DNA of 64,000 nucleotides from an uncultured Collinsella sp. (GCA_900541795.1 UQLC01000005.1:54139-118138); one strand, 5' to 3'; counted from the stretch's first letter, positions 42,202 to 51,262 are shown. Notes: a model not told the origin generated them from the sequence alone. Made by a program: numbers and translations.

Positions 42202-44514
42202 CTACGCCGACGCGCTGTCGCGAGCCGCCTGGCATGTAGGAGTCTGACGCAGCGTAAGCGGCTTGTCCCCCGCCTCGGCCGACGTGGTCAGCGTATACGT
42301 GATCGTCGTCGTCTCGCCAGCATGCAGGTCAACGGTGCCCGAATAGAAGGGGATTCCATGCCACGTAGCGGCACCAAGACCAAACTGGGTACCCTCAACC
42401 GCAAGGTCACTGATGTTGCCACCCGTCGGGGCAAACAACGAGACATTCAGGCGTTCGTCGTCACGCGCGGCATCGGGTGCGCTCGCCGCAACGTAGTCGG
42501 GCAGCTTGCCAGCCTCCTCCTGCGTCATGATGTTCGTCAGGGTAACGGTGATGCGATACGAGCACGTGCCGTCACCGTTCTTGATGCCCTGGCCAATCTG
42601 CGTATCGGCGTTCAGATACCAGTCGAGCTTGGAGAAGCTCAGGTTGTTAAAGTAAACGCCGGCAACGGGATCGGCACTCGGATCATCCGGATCGGGCAGC
42701 GAAGCGTCGATGCCCGTCTCTTTGATGGCATTCTGCTCATCATCGTTTCTCATCCACGCGATCAGGCGGCCCTCTTCGGCACCGCGCTCAACGGCGCTGA
42801 CAAGCTTCGTAACATCGACATCGCCGATACCGCCAAGGACCTTGTCGAAGGCAGCGCTGGCGACGGATGCAAAGATGCCGTCCGACTCCTCGACCGGATA
42901 GTTCCAGTACACATCGTGCATGAGGACCTTTGCGGCGTTGGTGCCGTCGACAACCGTTCCGTCGGGCAGTGACACGTTACCGACCAGGCCCAGCAGATAC
43001 TGCAGGAACACCGGGTCGATACCGATGACGCCATCAACGTCCTGTCCATACTGGGACTTCCACAGCGCGGCGACACGCTGCGAGTTGCGAGGCCAATCAG
43101 GCGAATAGGTATTGCCCGAGTTGTACAGGTTACTGTGGTTGCCGAACAGCGCCTCATCCTCTTCGTCGACGCTCTCGACTGCCTCATCCTCACTGAGTCC
43201 AATGCGGGGAACAAACTCGCCAATCGACATCTGGCCGTCAGTGACCGAAATCAGGCCCTGCGAACCGCCAAAGCCGCCGCAAGCACGAATCTCGACGTTG
43301 TTCATGGCGTACATAAGGTAGTTGCGCGTCTGGCCGTTGGCGCCGAGCATCTGGGGAAGGACGGGGGCGACCTTCTCCGCCGCGTCAACCGCACCGTTGA
43401 GGGTGGCAAAGCCGTCCTTGGCCTTATCGACCAGCTCGGTCACCTGGGAAATATGAGTATCGCCAATGCCCTGGACCTTCTCGTTGGCTCTCTTGAACAC
43501 CTTCGAGCTGCTGGAAAGCGAATCGGCGACCGCCTGCAGCGCGGACACGTTAATCATGCCGTCCTGGAACAGCTTGCCGGGCGTGGCCTGCGAAAGGTTG
43601 TCGGCCATGGGAACCAGCGCGTTGCTCGAGACATCGGACAGGGCGTCGATCATGGTGCGGGCTGCGTTGATGTCACTGCCATACACCGGGATAAACGATG
43701 CCGCCGTCCACAGCGGGCTCGAGGTCTCCGCCTTCATGCTGTCGCAGAGCTCATCGATCTTCTTCGCGTCGACAGGCAGCGTCGAAAAATCGCCCGACGT
43801 GACCTTGTCCTTAAGGCCACCGACGATCTCGACAGCCTCCTTCGCTTCGCTCTTTACGGTCTTTGCCGAGTTAAGCAGCATAAAGCCGCTTGCGCCAAGC
43901 GCAACGAGAAGCACCGCGACTACAACGGCAATAATGGCGCCGGTGTGACGCTTTTTGCGCTCGCCCTTGCGATGGCGATGACGGACCAGACCGTCAGAGG
44001 TCGAACTCGGCGAAGCGTCGCCACCGTAGTTCAAGCCAAAATCGTAATAATCTTCCTTGGAACCCGAGCCCGCAAACTCGGCACCGCTATCATCCAGGCG
44101 GGCGAACGTGCCAGTCTCGGAGGCGCCGGTGTAAATCGTGCCAAGGTTACCCGTAAGCCCCGCGCCACCGGCAGAGGGAGTATTGTTGGCGGCCTTGCCG
44201 GCATTAACGTTGCCGGCAGCATTCGCGGCGTTGGCAGCACCTGCGTTGTTCGCAGGCACCGAAGGAGCCCCGCTCGGCTGCGACGCGGAGGTTGCACCGC
44301 CCGCAAAGACATTCCCTCTTGCACGGCCGGTCTTTTTTGCCTTTTGAGACTGCTCGTACAGAGCGGTAAACATCGCCGTCTCGCCCGGGGACACGCGCTT
44401 ACCGGAGCCGCCCTGTCCAGCGTCGCCCGGCGTCCCGGCCTTACCAGCCCCGTTCGGACGCGGCGGAACTGCAGGACGGCCGCTATCGCTGCCCTTAAAG
44501 TGATTACCAGCCAT
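42202..44514 (-). CDS. DUF4012 membrane-anchored protein
   Basis: 770 residues from ATG 44514 (GAGGATTTCTTT before it). Residues 1-185 are low-complexity, rich in Gly, Ala, Ser and Asn; a basic patch HRHRKGERKKRH precedes one membrane helix (GAIIAVVVAVLLVALGASGF), and the rest is extracytoplasmic. The DUF4012 core is seen as NYLMYAMNNVEIRACGGFGG and PDWPRNSQRVAALW. In actinobacteria such proteins occur in surface-polysaccharide or cell-wall loci; the exact role is unknown. Neighbours glmM on the same strand. Confidence 0.8.
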   Translation of the reverse strand: MAGNHFKGSDSGRPAVPPRPNGAGKAGTPGDAGQGGSGKRVSPGETAMFTALYEQSQKAKKTGRARGNVFAGGATSASQPSGAPSVPANNAGAANAANAAGNVNAGKAANNTPSAGGAGLTGNLGTIYTGASETGTFARLDDSGAEFAGSGSKEDYYDFGLNYGGDASPSSTSDGLVRHRHRKGERKKRHTGAIIAVVVAVLLVALGASGFMLLNSAKTVKSEAKEAVEIVGGLKDKVTSGDFSTLPVDAKKIDELCDSMKAETSSPLWTAASFIPVYGSDINAARTMIDALSDVSSNALVPMADNLSQATPGKLFQDGMINVSALQAVADSLSSSSKVFKRANEKVQGIGDTHISQVTELVDKAKDGFATLNGAVDAAEKVAPVLPQMLGANGQTRNYLMYAMNNVEIRACGGFGGSQGLISVTDGQMSIGEFVPRIGLSEDEAVESVDEEDEALFGNHSNLYNSGNTYSPDWPRNSQRVAALWKSQYGQDVDGVIGIDPVFLQYLLGLVGNVSLPDGTVVDGTNAAKVLMHDVYWNYPVEESDGIFASVASAAFDKVLGGIGDVDVTKLVSAVERGAEEGRLIAWMRNDDEQNAIKETGIDASLPDPDDPSADPVAGVYFNNLSFSKLDWYLNADTQIGQGIKNGDGTCSYRITVTLTNIMTQEEAGKLPDYVAASAPDAARDDERLNVSLFAPTGGNISDLAVEGTQFGLGAATWHGIPFYSGTVDLHAGETTTITYTLTTSAEAGDKPLTLRQTPTCQAARDSASA

Positions 44515-44663
44515 AAAGAAATCCTCGCAATTGAGTCGCAATGAAAAAGTCCATAACGTTACTAGTTTATGGCATTTTGAGCATCGACAGCTAAACTCCA
44601 GACACGGACATCAATTGGCGAAAATGCGGCACAACACCTTTTCTGTCTTGGCGGCGGCGTCAA

Positions 44664-45686
44664 CTACACCGTAAGGAACATCATCACGATGATCATGGCA
44701 AAGCCGATAAGGTCGGTCGGCAAAAACACCGTGCCCAGCATAACGGCGCTGGTGATGGTCGCCGAAACCGGCTCCACAGTTCCGATGAGGCTCGCACGCA
44801 CCGAGCCGATATCCTTAACACCCTGCATATAGAGCATGTAAGCAAAAAACGATCCGATAACCACGAACACCGCGAGCGCCTCGACGCCGGCAGTGTCCAG
44901 CGCCGGCATATGTGTCCAGGGCTGTACGAAGACACACGAGACCACGCCCGCCGTGAGCATTGCCGAGCCCGTGACGATGGGGCTGCCGTATTCGGGCAGA
45001 ATCTTGGCAGGAATCACCGCCATACACGTGGCGCTGACCGCACACATAAGACCTGCTACCAGGCCAAGCGGCGAGATATTCAGGCTGGTGGGGTCGCCGC
45101 CGGTGGCGATTAAAAAAGTTCCACCCAGAGCCAGGCCAATGCCGATGACTTCGCGAGTACGCGGCACGCGGCGATCGGTCACGCAAGTGTAGCCCATGAT
45201 GATAACGAGCTGCAGGCACTGGAGCACCGTCGCGGTTCCGGCGTTTGTCAGGCGTACGGCCGAAAGATAGCAAAACTGGTTGAACAGCAGGCCAAAGGCG
45301 GTAAAGAGCAACAGCTGCTTGCGGTCGGCCGGCGTCGTCCAAAGCTTGACCAGGCGCGCACGGTCGCGCGCGACGACCACGACCATAAAGAGCAGGCCGG
45401 CAAGAATCTGGCGCACGCTCATGAGCCACAGCGTATCGACATGGTAGGTATCGAACAGGAAGCTCGCGCTGGTGCCCGAGAAGCCCCAAAACGAGCCACC
45501 CATGAGCGTAGCCAACACGCCCAACGCCATCTTGCGCGACGACGCATCGTTAAGGCGCTCGCGCCAGGCGCGGCGGGTGCTGCGGCTGAGCTCGTCGGTG
45601 CCCTCGGGCACATCAATGTTCGATATATCGGTCATCGGCACCGAAGCCCCTGCGCCTTCGACCTGCTCGACACACTCTTTGCTCAT
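44664..45686 (-). CDS. DMT-superfamily (EamA) transporter
   Basis: 340 residues from ATG 45686 (GGGGGAGTGGA before it), with a hydrophilic N-terminal extension of about 50 residues and ten predicted helices in two EamA repeats (ALGVLATLMGGSFWGFSGTS to VTDRR; PLGLVAGLMCAVSATCMAVI to MMFLTV). Members export amino acids, drugs or nucleotide sugars; the substrate cannot be told. No partner gene. The helix boundaries and the conserved VEPVSATI near the end fit the family. Confidence 0.88.
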   Translation of the reverse strand: MSKECVEQVEGAGASVPMTDISNIDVPEGTDELSRSTRRAWRERLNDASSRKMALGVLATLMGGSFWGFSGTSASFLFDTYHVDTLWLMSVRQILAGLLFMVVVVARDRARLVKLWTTPADRKQLLLFTAFGLLFNQFCYLSAVRLTNAGTATVLQCLQLVIIMGYTCVTDRRVPRTREVIGIGLALGGTFLIATGGDPTSLNISPLGLVAGLMCAVSATCMAVIPAKILPEYGSPIVTGSAMLTAGVVSCVFVQPWTHMPALDTAGVEALAVFVVIGSFFAYMLYMQGVKDIGSVRASLIGTVEPVSATITSAVMLGTVFLPTDLIGFAMIIVMMFLTV

Positions 45687-45917
45687 TCCACTCCCCCGAA
45701 ACAGTCTGGAAACAATTCGGCTTACCTTACCACGGCGAAGGCACCAGCTGGAGGCTTGTCCGTTTATCGGTAGGACAATTCCGCAGACGTCTTTCCATAG
45801 CTCGATACCACAATGGGCTTGCATTATGCGACAGCCAAATCGCGGCAGCAGGCTCTTTTGAAATGGATGCGACAAAGCCCCCGAATTCCACAATGTAAGC
45901 GATTTTTAAAAATGTTC

Positions 45918-45946
45918 TTGCCACCGAGTTCAGGCTCCGTTATATT
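45918..45946 (+). promoter_or_regulatory. Promoter of tRNA-Val
   Basis: TTGCCA and TATATT separated by exactly 17 bp, 29 nt before the tRNA 5' end. Confidence 0.8.
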
Positions 45947-45975
45947 ATCCCTTGCGCGCTTGCGCACCCTTGATC

Positions 45976-46050
45976 GGGCGTTTAGCTCAGGGGGAGAGCG
46001 CTTCCCTGACACGGAAGAGGTCAGAAGTTCAAATCTTCTAACGCCCACCA
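45976..46050 (+). tRNA. tRNA-Val(GAC)
   Basis: 75 nt. Acceptor GGGCGTT/AACGCCC, D-arm AGCTCAGGGGGAGAGC, anticodon arm CTTCC-CTGACAC-GGAAG (GAC), T-arm AGAAGTTCAAATCTTCT, CCA encoded. Decodes GUC/GUU. It borders the accessory island, which begins directly downstream, as expected for a tRNA integration site. Confidence 0.97.
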
Positions 46051-46057
46051 ATTGTTC

Positions 46058-46096
46058 AACCGGTCTACCTGCGGAAATGCGGTAGACCGGTTTCTT
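46058..46096 (+). terminator. tRNA-Val terminator
   Basis: AACCGGTCTACC (46058-46069) and its exact complement GGTAGACCGGTT (46081-46092) form a 12-bp stem, followed by TCTT. Confidence 0.85.
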
Positions 46097-46107
46097 GTAT
46101 ATAGCGC

Positions 46108-46129
46108 TGTATCCCAAATGTATCCCAAA
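46108..46129. repeat. Tandem TGTATCCCAAA repeat at the island edge
   Basis: Two directly adjacent copies of the 11-bp unit TGTATCCCAAA lie between the tRNA-Val terminator and the istB remnant. A position right after a tRNA suggests an attachment-site remnant, but no integrase gene is present to confirm it. Confidence 0.4.
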
Positions 46130-46452
46130 AGGCGGCGCGCGAGCACTCGCTGGAGGCGGCGATGAGGGACATCGCCAGAAACGACCTGGTCATCCTGGAC
46201 GAGTTCGGCTACGTGCCGCTGGACCTCGACAGCGCGAGGCTGCTGTTCCAGGGGGTGTCGGACTGCTACGAGAGGCACAGCCTGGTCATCACCACAAACA
46301 TTGAGTTCAGCAAGTGGGGCACGGTCCTGGGGGACGACAAGATGGCGGCGGCGATGATCGACCGCATCGTCCACCACGGCCGCCTGGTCGAGTTCACCGG
46401 CGCGAGTCACCGTATGGAGGTGACACTCATGCTCGGCAAGGCGGTGGGATAG
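46129..46452 (+). pseudogene. IS21-family istB-like ATPase, C-terminal remnant
   Basis: The frame from 46129 reads AAREHSLEAAMRDIARNDLV, then ILDEFGYVPLD (Walker B-type), FQGVSDCYERHSLVITTNIE and a C-terminal DRIVHHGRLVEFTG, the classic end of IstB helper ATPases. The N-terminal half with Walker A is missing, and no istA is present. The fragment ends with an intact stop at 46452. A relic of an IS21 element, marking the region as accessory. The helper protein no longer exists in full, so it is most likely non-functional. Confidence 0.85.
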
Positions 46453-47054
46453 GTTAACGCGGCGTGTTTGCCAAAGTGCTCAATTTGGTCGCGCCACAAT
46501 GTTCAGCTTGTCGTCGACACAAACAGCGGCTCCCGCGTTTGGCAGCCCCGTGGTCCCAGCGGGCGCGGGGGGGCCGAGAAGAGTCAGGGCTCCGCCTCCT
46601 TGAGCGCGCCCACGTCGCCCCCGTGTTCGTCGAGAAGGGCACGCGCGGCCTTGACGCTCCGCGCCCCAGCGAGCCTGAGCTCAGTACTCAACGCGCTCGT
46701 CGGCTGCTGCGCCCTCCACCGCTTCGATCTCCGAGCGAAGGGCGTCCGCCACCTCTGCCGACCTCGCGTCCTCTTGCCCTTCCGCGAGCTCGACCTTCGC
46801 CGCCTCGTCGCCATGAGTCTCACCGTCCATGTATCCTGCTTTCAAATCGCGGCAGGCACAACAAGGCGCCCGCCCAGTTACTCGATACGAGCAGCCTAGA
46901 CGGGCGTCACAAAGTGGCAGAGGGGCACGACTCTAATGCCAGGCATCTGCTGGTATCATTAGAGTGCAGCATTGGTTATGGGAGAGGGCTTCACATCCCA
47001 CAGCCAGTCAGACCTAAGTTGGCTTCGTCCTGCTATAGATTGAGGTGAAGGCGA
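46453..47054. other. Degenerate accessory spacer with a small acidic reading frame
   Basis: No confident gene. On the minus strand 46681-46830 could encode 49 residues starting MDGETHGDEAAKVELAEGQE, and a neighbouring frame (46584 onward) ends SVKAARALLDEHGGDVGAL; together they look like pieces of one frameshifted gene. The overlapping plus-strand frames are low-complexity and unconvincing. Right part holds the inverted repeat at 46930-46965 and the DUF262 promoter region. Confidence 0.45.
46930..46965. promoter_or_regulatory. Inverted repeat ACTCTAATG...CATTAGAGT upstream of the DUF262 gene
   Basis: ACTCTAATG (46930-46938) and its exact complement CATTAGAGT (46957-46965) flank CCA and TGG, so the symmetry extends inward. 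It lies 90 bp before the DUF262 start codon, with no T-run on the plus strand, so an operator is more likely than a terminator. Confidence 0.55.
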
Positions 47055-48113
47055 TTGACTGATCAACAAAGTGAGACGATCGAGATTTCCGAACAGATTC
47101 GCGACAAGAAAAAGGATGTGCGATTCAGCACTCGCGAATACGTTGCGGAATACCTCATCAATAAGTTCAATGCTGATGCATTCTACATTCCGCTTGACTA
47201 TCAACGGAACTTCGTCTGGACGGACGTTGACTGCAGCTACTTTATTGAGTCTGTGCTAATTGGCCTGCCCATTCCCTACATGTTCTTTGCCGATGCTGAA
47301 GATGGCAGAACGGAAATCGTTGATGGAGCGCAAAGGATGAACGCCTTGGTGAACTTTGCCAGAGGCGATTTAACCTTGTGCAATCTAGACATCCTTACAT
47401 CTGTCAACGGAAAGACCTATTCAGAACTTCCCATAGAAGTACAAAGAAGATTCGATAACGCGAGCTTTCGAGTGGTTTACCTTGAGGAAGGGACCACCTT
47501 TGACGTCCGACAGGAGATTTTTCGTCGTATCAATTCATCGGGCAAGCAGCTCAAATCGCAAGAAATTCGCCGTGGCTCCATGGGCGGCGATTTTACAAAA
47601 CTAGTAAGCGAGCTCTCCAAAGATCCGCTCTTTATAAAACTTGCCCCGTTAAGCGAGACGGCGCGCAAACACTACGATGACATGGAACTTGTCACTCGTT
47701 TCTTCGCCTATGCAGACGGCTACCCAGATTTCGAGGGTTACAAAGACCGCGTTGCTAGTTACCTGGATGAATACACGAATCGCATGAACATCGAGCTTGC
47801 CGAGTCACCTGACAAGCGCAATGAACTCGTCGCTCGCTTCAAAGAAATGTTGGAATACGTTGAGAAGTGCTTGGGAGACAGGGGTTTCAAAAAGACACCG
47901 ACAGGAAAAACGACTCCTCATGCGCGTTTCGAAGCTATTGCGGTCGGCGTTGCCGTGGCGTTGTCGGAGGACAAGGACCTTTCGCGCAAAGACATGTCTT
48001 GGGTTGATTGCGAAGAGTTCCAGACCCTTGTGCGGTCAGACTCGGCAAACGTAAAGGCCAAGTTGAAAGCTCGCATTGATTTCGTTGCCAACAAGCTGAA
48101 GGCGGAGCGGTAA
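47055..48113 (+). CDS. DUF262 (GmrS/ParB-like) domain protein
   Basis: 352 residues from TTG 47055 (GAGGTGAAGG before it). DUF262 hallmarks: IPLDYQRNFVW (49-55), the nucleotide-binding-type motif VDGAQRMNAL (DGQQR in GmrSD; here DGAQR, 90-94) and IFRRINSSGKQL (155-165). Only the N-terminal GmrS-like part is present; no DUF1524/HNH nuclease half follows. The gene is AT-richer than its surroundings, pointing to transfer. It is 5 bp upstream of the HEPN gene, so the pair should act together, perhaps sensing with DUF262 and cleaving with HEPN. Confidence 0.9.
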   Translation: MTDQQSETIEISEQIRDKKKDVRFSTREYVAEYLINKFNADAFYIPLDYQRNFVWTDVDCSYFIESVLIGLPIPYMFFADAEDGRTEIVDGAQRMNALVNFARGDLTLCNLDILTSVNGKTYSELPIEVQRRFDNASFRVVYLEEGTTFDVRQEIFRRINSSGKQLKSQEIRRGSMGGDFTKLVSELSKDPLFIKLAPLSETARKHYDDMELVTRFFAYADGYPDFEGYKDRVASYLDEYTNRMNIELAESPDKRNELVARFKEMLEYVEKCLGDRGFKKTPTGKTTPHARFEAIAVGVAVALSEDKDLSRKDMSWVDCEEFQTLVRSDSANVKAKLKARIDFVANKLKAER

Positions 48114-48118
48114 ACCTT

Positions 48119-48925
48119 ATGGATTCCAATGACTTTAACTTGGGGTACGAAGAGGTCTACAACGACCGCCTTGGTGAGACCAAGGGCATGATTACGCTCG
48201 CGACCCTGCTCGATTCGCTTGACCAAGGTGCAGAGGGCGTGCGCTACAATGCTGTAATGCGAGGAGCGTACGAAATCGCTGAAAAGGCAAATCCCAGTGG
48301 CCTGCCCTCATCGACACCAGATGTGACCCTCGTTTCCAGTGTCATCCGCTCCAACGTCAAGCTTATGATCTACAACATCATTGAGTACTCAGTCACTAAT
48401 CTCATGCAGGCGATTTACGACAGAGTAAAGGACGAGGGTTGCGGCTACGCTGAGGTTTCCGAAAAGCTTCAATCGATTTGGCACCATACCCAAATGTATA
48501 ACGGGTTGAGCGACCCAAAAGCCAGCAATAGTACTGCCGAGTCCATAAGCAAGAGGTTGCTTGATCATGCTGTTAAAAATAACGTACTTCAATTCAGCGT
48601 TCGGAACACCATCGCCGGTGGAAATCTAGATGCAGACAAAATCCTCAAGCTCTTTGATGACCACGGAATATCGATTCATGATGATATAGCGAACTGCAAG
48701 AGGGATGAGATTAAGAACGAGCTTAAAGACATCAAGAATCGACGGAATGACCTAGCTCATGGATCAATTTCGTTTGCAGAAGCAAGCAATCAGGTGACAA
48801 CATCGGAGCTTGCGGAGCTAGTTAATCATGTTGACTCATTTTTGATGCAGCTCCGCAAGGATGTTTCGACCTACCTCAACGCCGGTGAATATCGGCGCGG
48901 TATGACCGAATCAGAAGAGGGCTAG
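48119..48925 (+). CDS. HEPN-domain protein, MAE_28990/MAE_18760-like
   Basis: 268 residues. The C-terminal part carries a canonical HEPN ribonuclease motif R-X4-H: NRRNDLAHGSISFAE, with R209 and H214. The N-terminal part is helical (YEIAEKANPSG; LMIYNIIEYSVTNLMQAIYD), matching the MAE_28990/MAE_18760-like HEPN layout. These HEPN proteins are predicted RNases of defence or toxin systems and often pair with DUF262 proteins. Its stop overlaps the stop of the convergent methyltransferase by 4 bp. The exact target (tRNA, other RNA) is unknown. Confidence 0.8.
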   Translation: MDSNDFNLGYEEVYNDRLGETKGMITLATLLDSLDQGAEGVRYNAVMRGAYEIAEKANPSGLPSSTPDVTLVSSVIRSNVKLMIYNIIEYSVTNLMQAIYDRVKDEGCGYAEVSEKLQSIWHHTQMYNGLSDPKASNSTAESISKRLLDHAVKNNVLQFSVRNTIAGGNLDADKILKLFDDHGISIHDDIANCKRDEIKNELKDIKNRRNDLAHGSISFAEASNQVTTSELAELVNHVDSFLMQLRKDVSTYLNAGEYRRGMTESEEG

Positions 48926-49998
48926 TGTACGCAAGCGGCAATTATGCTTTTGCCAACCGCTTCGCCGAGCTTTGGTGGCACGGCGTTTCCAATATGCCGT
49001 GCCACAGCTTTCTTGCTGATCTTCTCGCCAGGCCTAATGAACTTGTAATCCTGCGGGAAGCTCTGCAAGACGGCACCCTCACGCAAGGTTAGGGCTCGAT
49101 TTTGCTCTGGATGCCCAAACCGGCCCGTACCGTACATATAGAACTGCGTAGTTATAGTTGGGGACGTCTCGTCCCAAGCCATCCTCCCGTAGACCGCAGG
49201 GTACGTTTGGCCAGCAGCCTTTTTATGACAATCAAGCCTCAGATCCTCAGGCCAATCTCGCCACGTGCCATTAGGCGTCGAAGCCTTAATGCGCTTCAAG
49301 TTTAGTTCTGATAGCGCCGACGCCGTTTGCAGAGAGTCCCCCCTGCAAGAGCCGCCAGCGCTCACGGCAGGCAGCGCACCTATTGCCTGCCGAACCGTAA
49401 CAGCATGAGCGTTATCATTCGTAGGGTCAATCAAGCTGATGGACCCATTTCTAGAAGCTAGCAGAATCAATCGCCGCCGATGCTGGGGCACACCGTACTC
49501 CTCAGCCTTTACGACGCTGTATTCCACCGAGTATCCGGACTCCTTAAGCGTGTTCAAGAAACCAGAGAAGATGCTCTCCTTCTCGAGCTCGGGCACGTTC
49601 TCCATGGACACGTAATCTGGCTGCACTTCACGTACAAGCCTCCCAAACTGCGCAAGCAACCCCCAGTCCTTGTGCTTCTCGCGATGCTTCTTGTCCTTGC
49701 GGTGCTTCGAGAAGGGCTGGCAAGGAGCGCACCCTACCAAGACTTTGATGTCAAAGTCCTTCAGGAGCTCCTTGACTTCCTCCCCGGTGACCTCGGCGAT
49801 GTTCTTGCAGATGAACTTGTCCTTGCCGTTGTTCGCATCGTAGGCGTACTGGCAAGAGGAATCGAGGTCAAACCCAGCCACCACATCGATGCCAGCGGTG
49901 CGTAAACCGTAGGTCAGGCCCCCGACCCCGCAAAACAAATCCACAGCACCAATGGAGGCGCTCTGAGCCTTATCCTCCGTGGAACTATCAACGCTCAT
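48922..49998 (-). CDS. DNA cytosine-5 methyltransferase, orphan
   Basis: 358 residues from ATG 49998 (GAAGGGG before it; an in-frame GTG 9 bp upstream would abut the ribosome site). Motif I DLFCGVGGLTYG (20-31), catalytic motif IV CAPCQPFSKH with Cys93, motif VI ENV (133-135), motif VIII QHRRRLI, a target-recognition region, then motifs IX/X (LTLREGAVLQSFP, IGNAVPPKLG). No restriction enzyme is adjacent; the DUF262-HEPN pair is convergent at its 3' end. Recognition sequence unknown. Confidence 0.93.
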   Translation of the reverse strand: MSVDSSTEDKAQSASIGAVDLFCGVGGLTYGLRTAGIDVVAGFDLDSSCQYAYDANNGKDKFICKNIAEVTGEEVKELLKDFDIKVLVGCAPCQPFSKHRKDKKHREKHKDWGLLAQFGRLVREVQPDYVSMENVPELEKESIFSGFLNTLKESGYSVEYSVVKAEEYGVPQHRRRLILLASRNGSISLIDPTNDNAHAVTVRQAIGALPAVSAGGSCRGDSLQTASALSELNLKRIKASTPNGTWRDWPEDLRLDCHKKAAGQTYPAVYGRMAWDETSPTITTQFYMYGTGRFGHPEQNRALTLREGAVLQSFPQDYKFIRPGEKISKKAVARHIGNAVPPKLGEAVGKSIIAACVH

Positions 49999-50283
49999 CG
50001 CAATCACCCCTTCGGCGTCCTAGAATGACCGTATGCGAGCGTCACAAACTCGAAAAGAATTCAACTCGCTAACTTTATAGATTAGCAGCAATCAGAGGGA
50101 TTGGAGACCTGAGCTTGAAAACGTCACCGAACGGCTGTTTGCTTCCCGTAAACAGCAGAAGTGCAGGTAAAACGCCTTGGCCTCGATTTGCTTGATCGCC
50201 TGCTCCAAGTACGGCAATCCGGAGAGGTCCTGGCCGCCGGAGGCCGTGCAAAGCGCTCCGCTTGTATGGTCGCCCGTGCTCTT

Positions 50284-50532
50284 TCAGCCTGCGTTCGCCG
50301 CATGCCAGAAGAGCGTGCCCGCCGTGATCCTACCGCCCTCGTCCACATGCTCGAAGAGCTTGCGGGTAACGGCCTCGTCGTACTTCTCGGGGTCGTGGGA
50401 GCACCAGCTAAGGAACGTGTCGTGGTCGCCTCCAGCGGCCTCGTAGCTGATGCCGATGTTCTTCCAAGTCTCGTAGTTCTTGGGCGGCTCCATAGAGAGG
50501 AACGCCAAGTCGGCCTTCTCCTTATCGTTCAT
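50284..50532 (-). pseudogene. PriCT-2-like primase domain remnant
   Basis: 82 residues, MNDKEKADLAFLSMEPPKNY, then WKNIGISYEAAGGDHDTFLSW, EKYDEAVTRKLFEHV and ITAGTLFWHAANAG. This matches the PriCT-2 domain found in primases of phage and integrative elements (W-x-IG-A-H...; F-W; Y; F; I-T-G-T-L). The full proteins are several hundred residues, so only a fragment survives; reading on past the stop gives no continuing homology. Confidence 0.6.
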
Positions 50533-50692
50533 GCTGGCTCACCCCGCAATCGAGCTGCGAGGCGGCGCTCCCCGTGACCGAGCTGTAAGATGCAGCCACG
50601 ACAGGCCCCCGGCCTGTCCACTCGCCGCCGGTGGCCCCGCCGCCAAGTATACGGCCACCGGTGTCATTTTCCTTGAATGCTTCCATAGGCAT
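50522..50692 (-). CDS. Small hypothetical protein of the mobile-element remnant
   Basis: 56 residues starting MPMEAFKENDTGGRILGGGA, Gly-rich, no family recognised. It lies between the excisionase-like pseudogene and the PriCT-2 fragment, and its end overlaps the start of the latter by 11 bp. That overlapping order suggests an ancestral operon of a mobile element. Coding status is doubtful. Confidence 0.4.
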   Translation of the reverse strand: MPMEAFKENDTGGRILGGGATGGEWTGRGPVVAASYSSVTGSAASQLDCGVSQHER

Positions 50693-50694
50693 CG

Positions 50695-50941
50695 CTAGTC
50701 CTCAATGCCGAGCATGTCGCAGATTTTCTGCCCGCTGATCGCCCAGGTGCCGCCGATCATCATCGCGGGAAGCGTCCCGTCCGCGCACCACTTCTGGACT
50801 TGGCGCAGGCTCCACCCGCCAATCTCGGCCACGTGCTTAGGGGGTCTCGCACACCTTCACGTCCGCGCGCCGGATTTGCGAGCAGCCGAGCGGCTCCTTA
50901 CCATGCCCTATTCTCGCCTTTGTACCGAGCCATTCAGTCAC
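50695..50941 (-). pseudogene. Excisionase-like (MerR-type HTH) protein, frameshifted
   Basis: The C-terminal frame reads KHVAEIGGWSLRQVQKWCAD, then GTLPAMMIGGTWAISGQKI and a stop, a winged helix typical of Xis-type recombination-directionality factors. A candidate start (GTG 50941) opens a different frame, TEWLGTKARIGHGKEPLG to VKVCETP, which hits a stop at about 50838; deleting one base there joins it to the HTH frame. Together with the PriCT-2 fragment it marks a decayed integrative element. Confidence 0.55.
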
Positions 50942-51262
50942 CGCCCTAACCTCTGAGCTACTAATGACGTGTGATCACGGTTAAGACTGTACAAGAGCGA
51001 ATTGCCGCGTTTAACTGTGGTTATGTAGTGCAGCAGTGGCAAAACTGCTTGACGGCGCGGGACTTCCATTTTGCTTTGCGACTGCTTGGACGGCCAAATT
51101 GCTCATTTGCTGACTTATAGCAATGCCCCAACGGCACCGTCGCGTTTGCAAACAGCCGCGGCCAACAGCAAGAACATCAGCAATTCCGTCGGCATGCATC
51201 GGACGTCCGCCGCTGGGGTATCCTTGGAGCACATGCACCGCAAGCCGCACAAAGGAGCCGCC
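50942..51262. other. Intergenic stretch without a recognised gene
   Basis: About 320 bp between the element remnant and the DUF5710 gene. The DUF5710 frame is open upstream to 51071 but has no ribosome site and looks non-coding there. No strong hairpin or promoter stood out. Confidence 0.5.

Noticed and set aside
46464..47048. Long plus-strand open frame of 194 residues before the DUF262 gene
   Set aside because: Arg/Pro/Ser-rich, no ribosome site, overlaps IS remnant and antisense pieces; looks non-coding.
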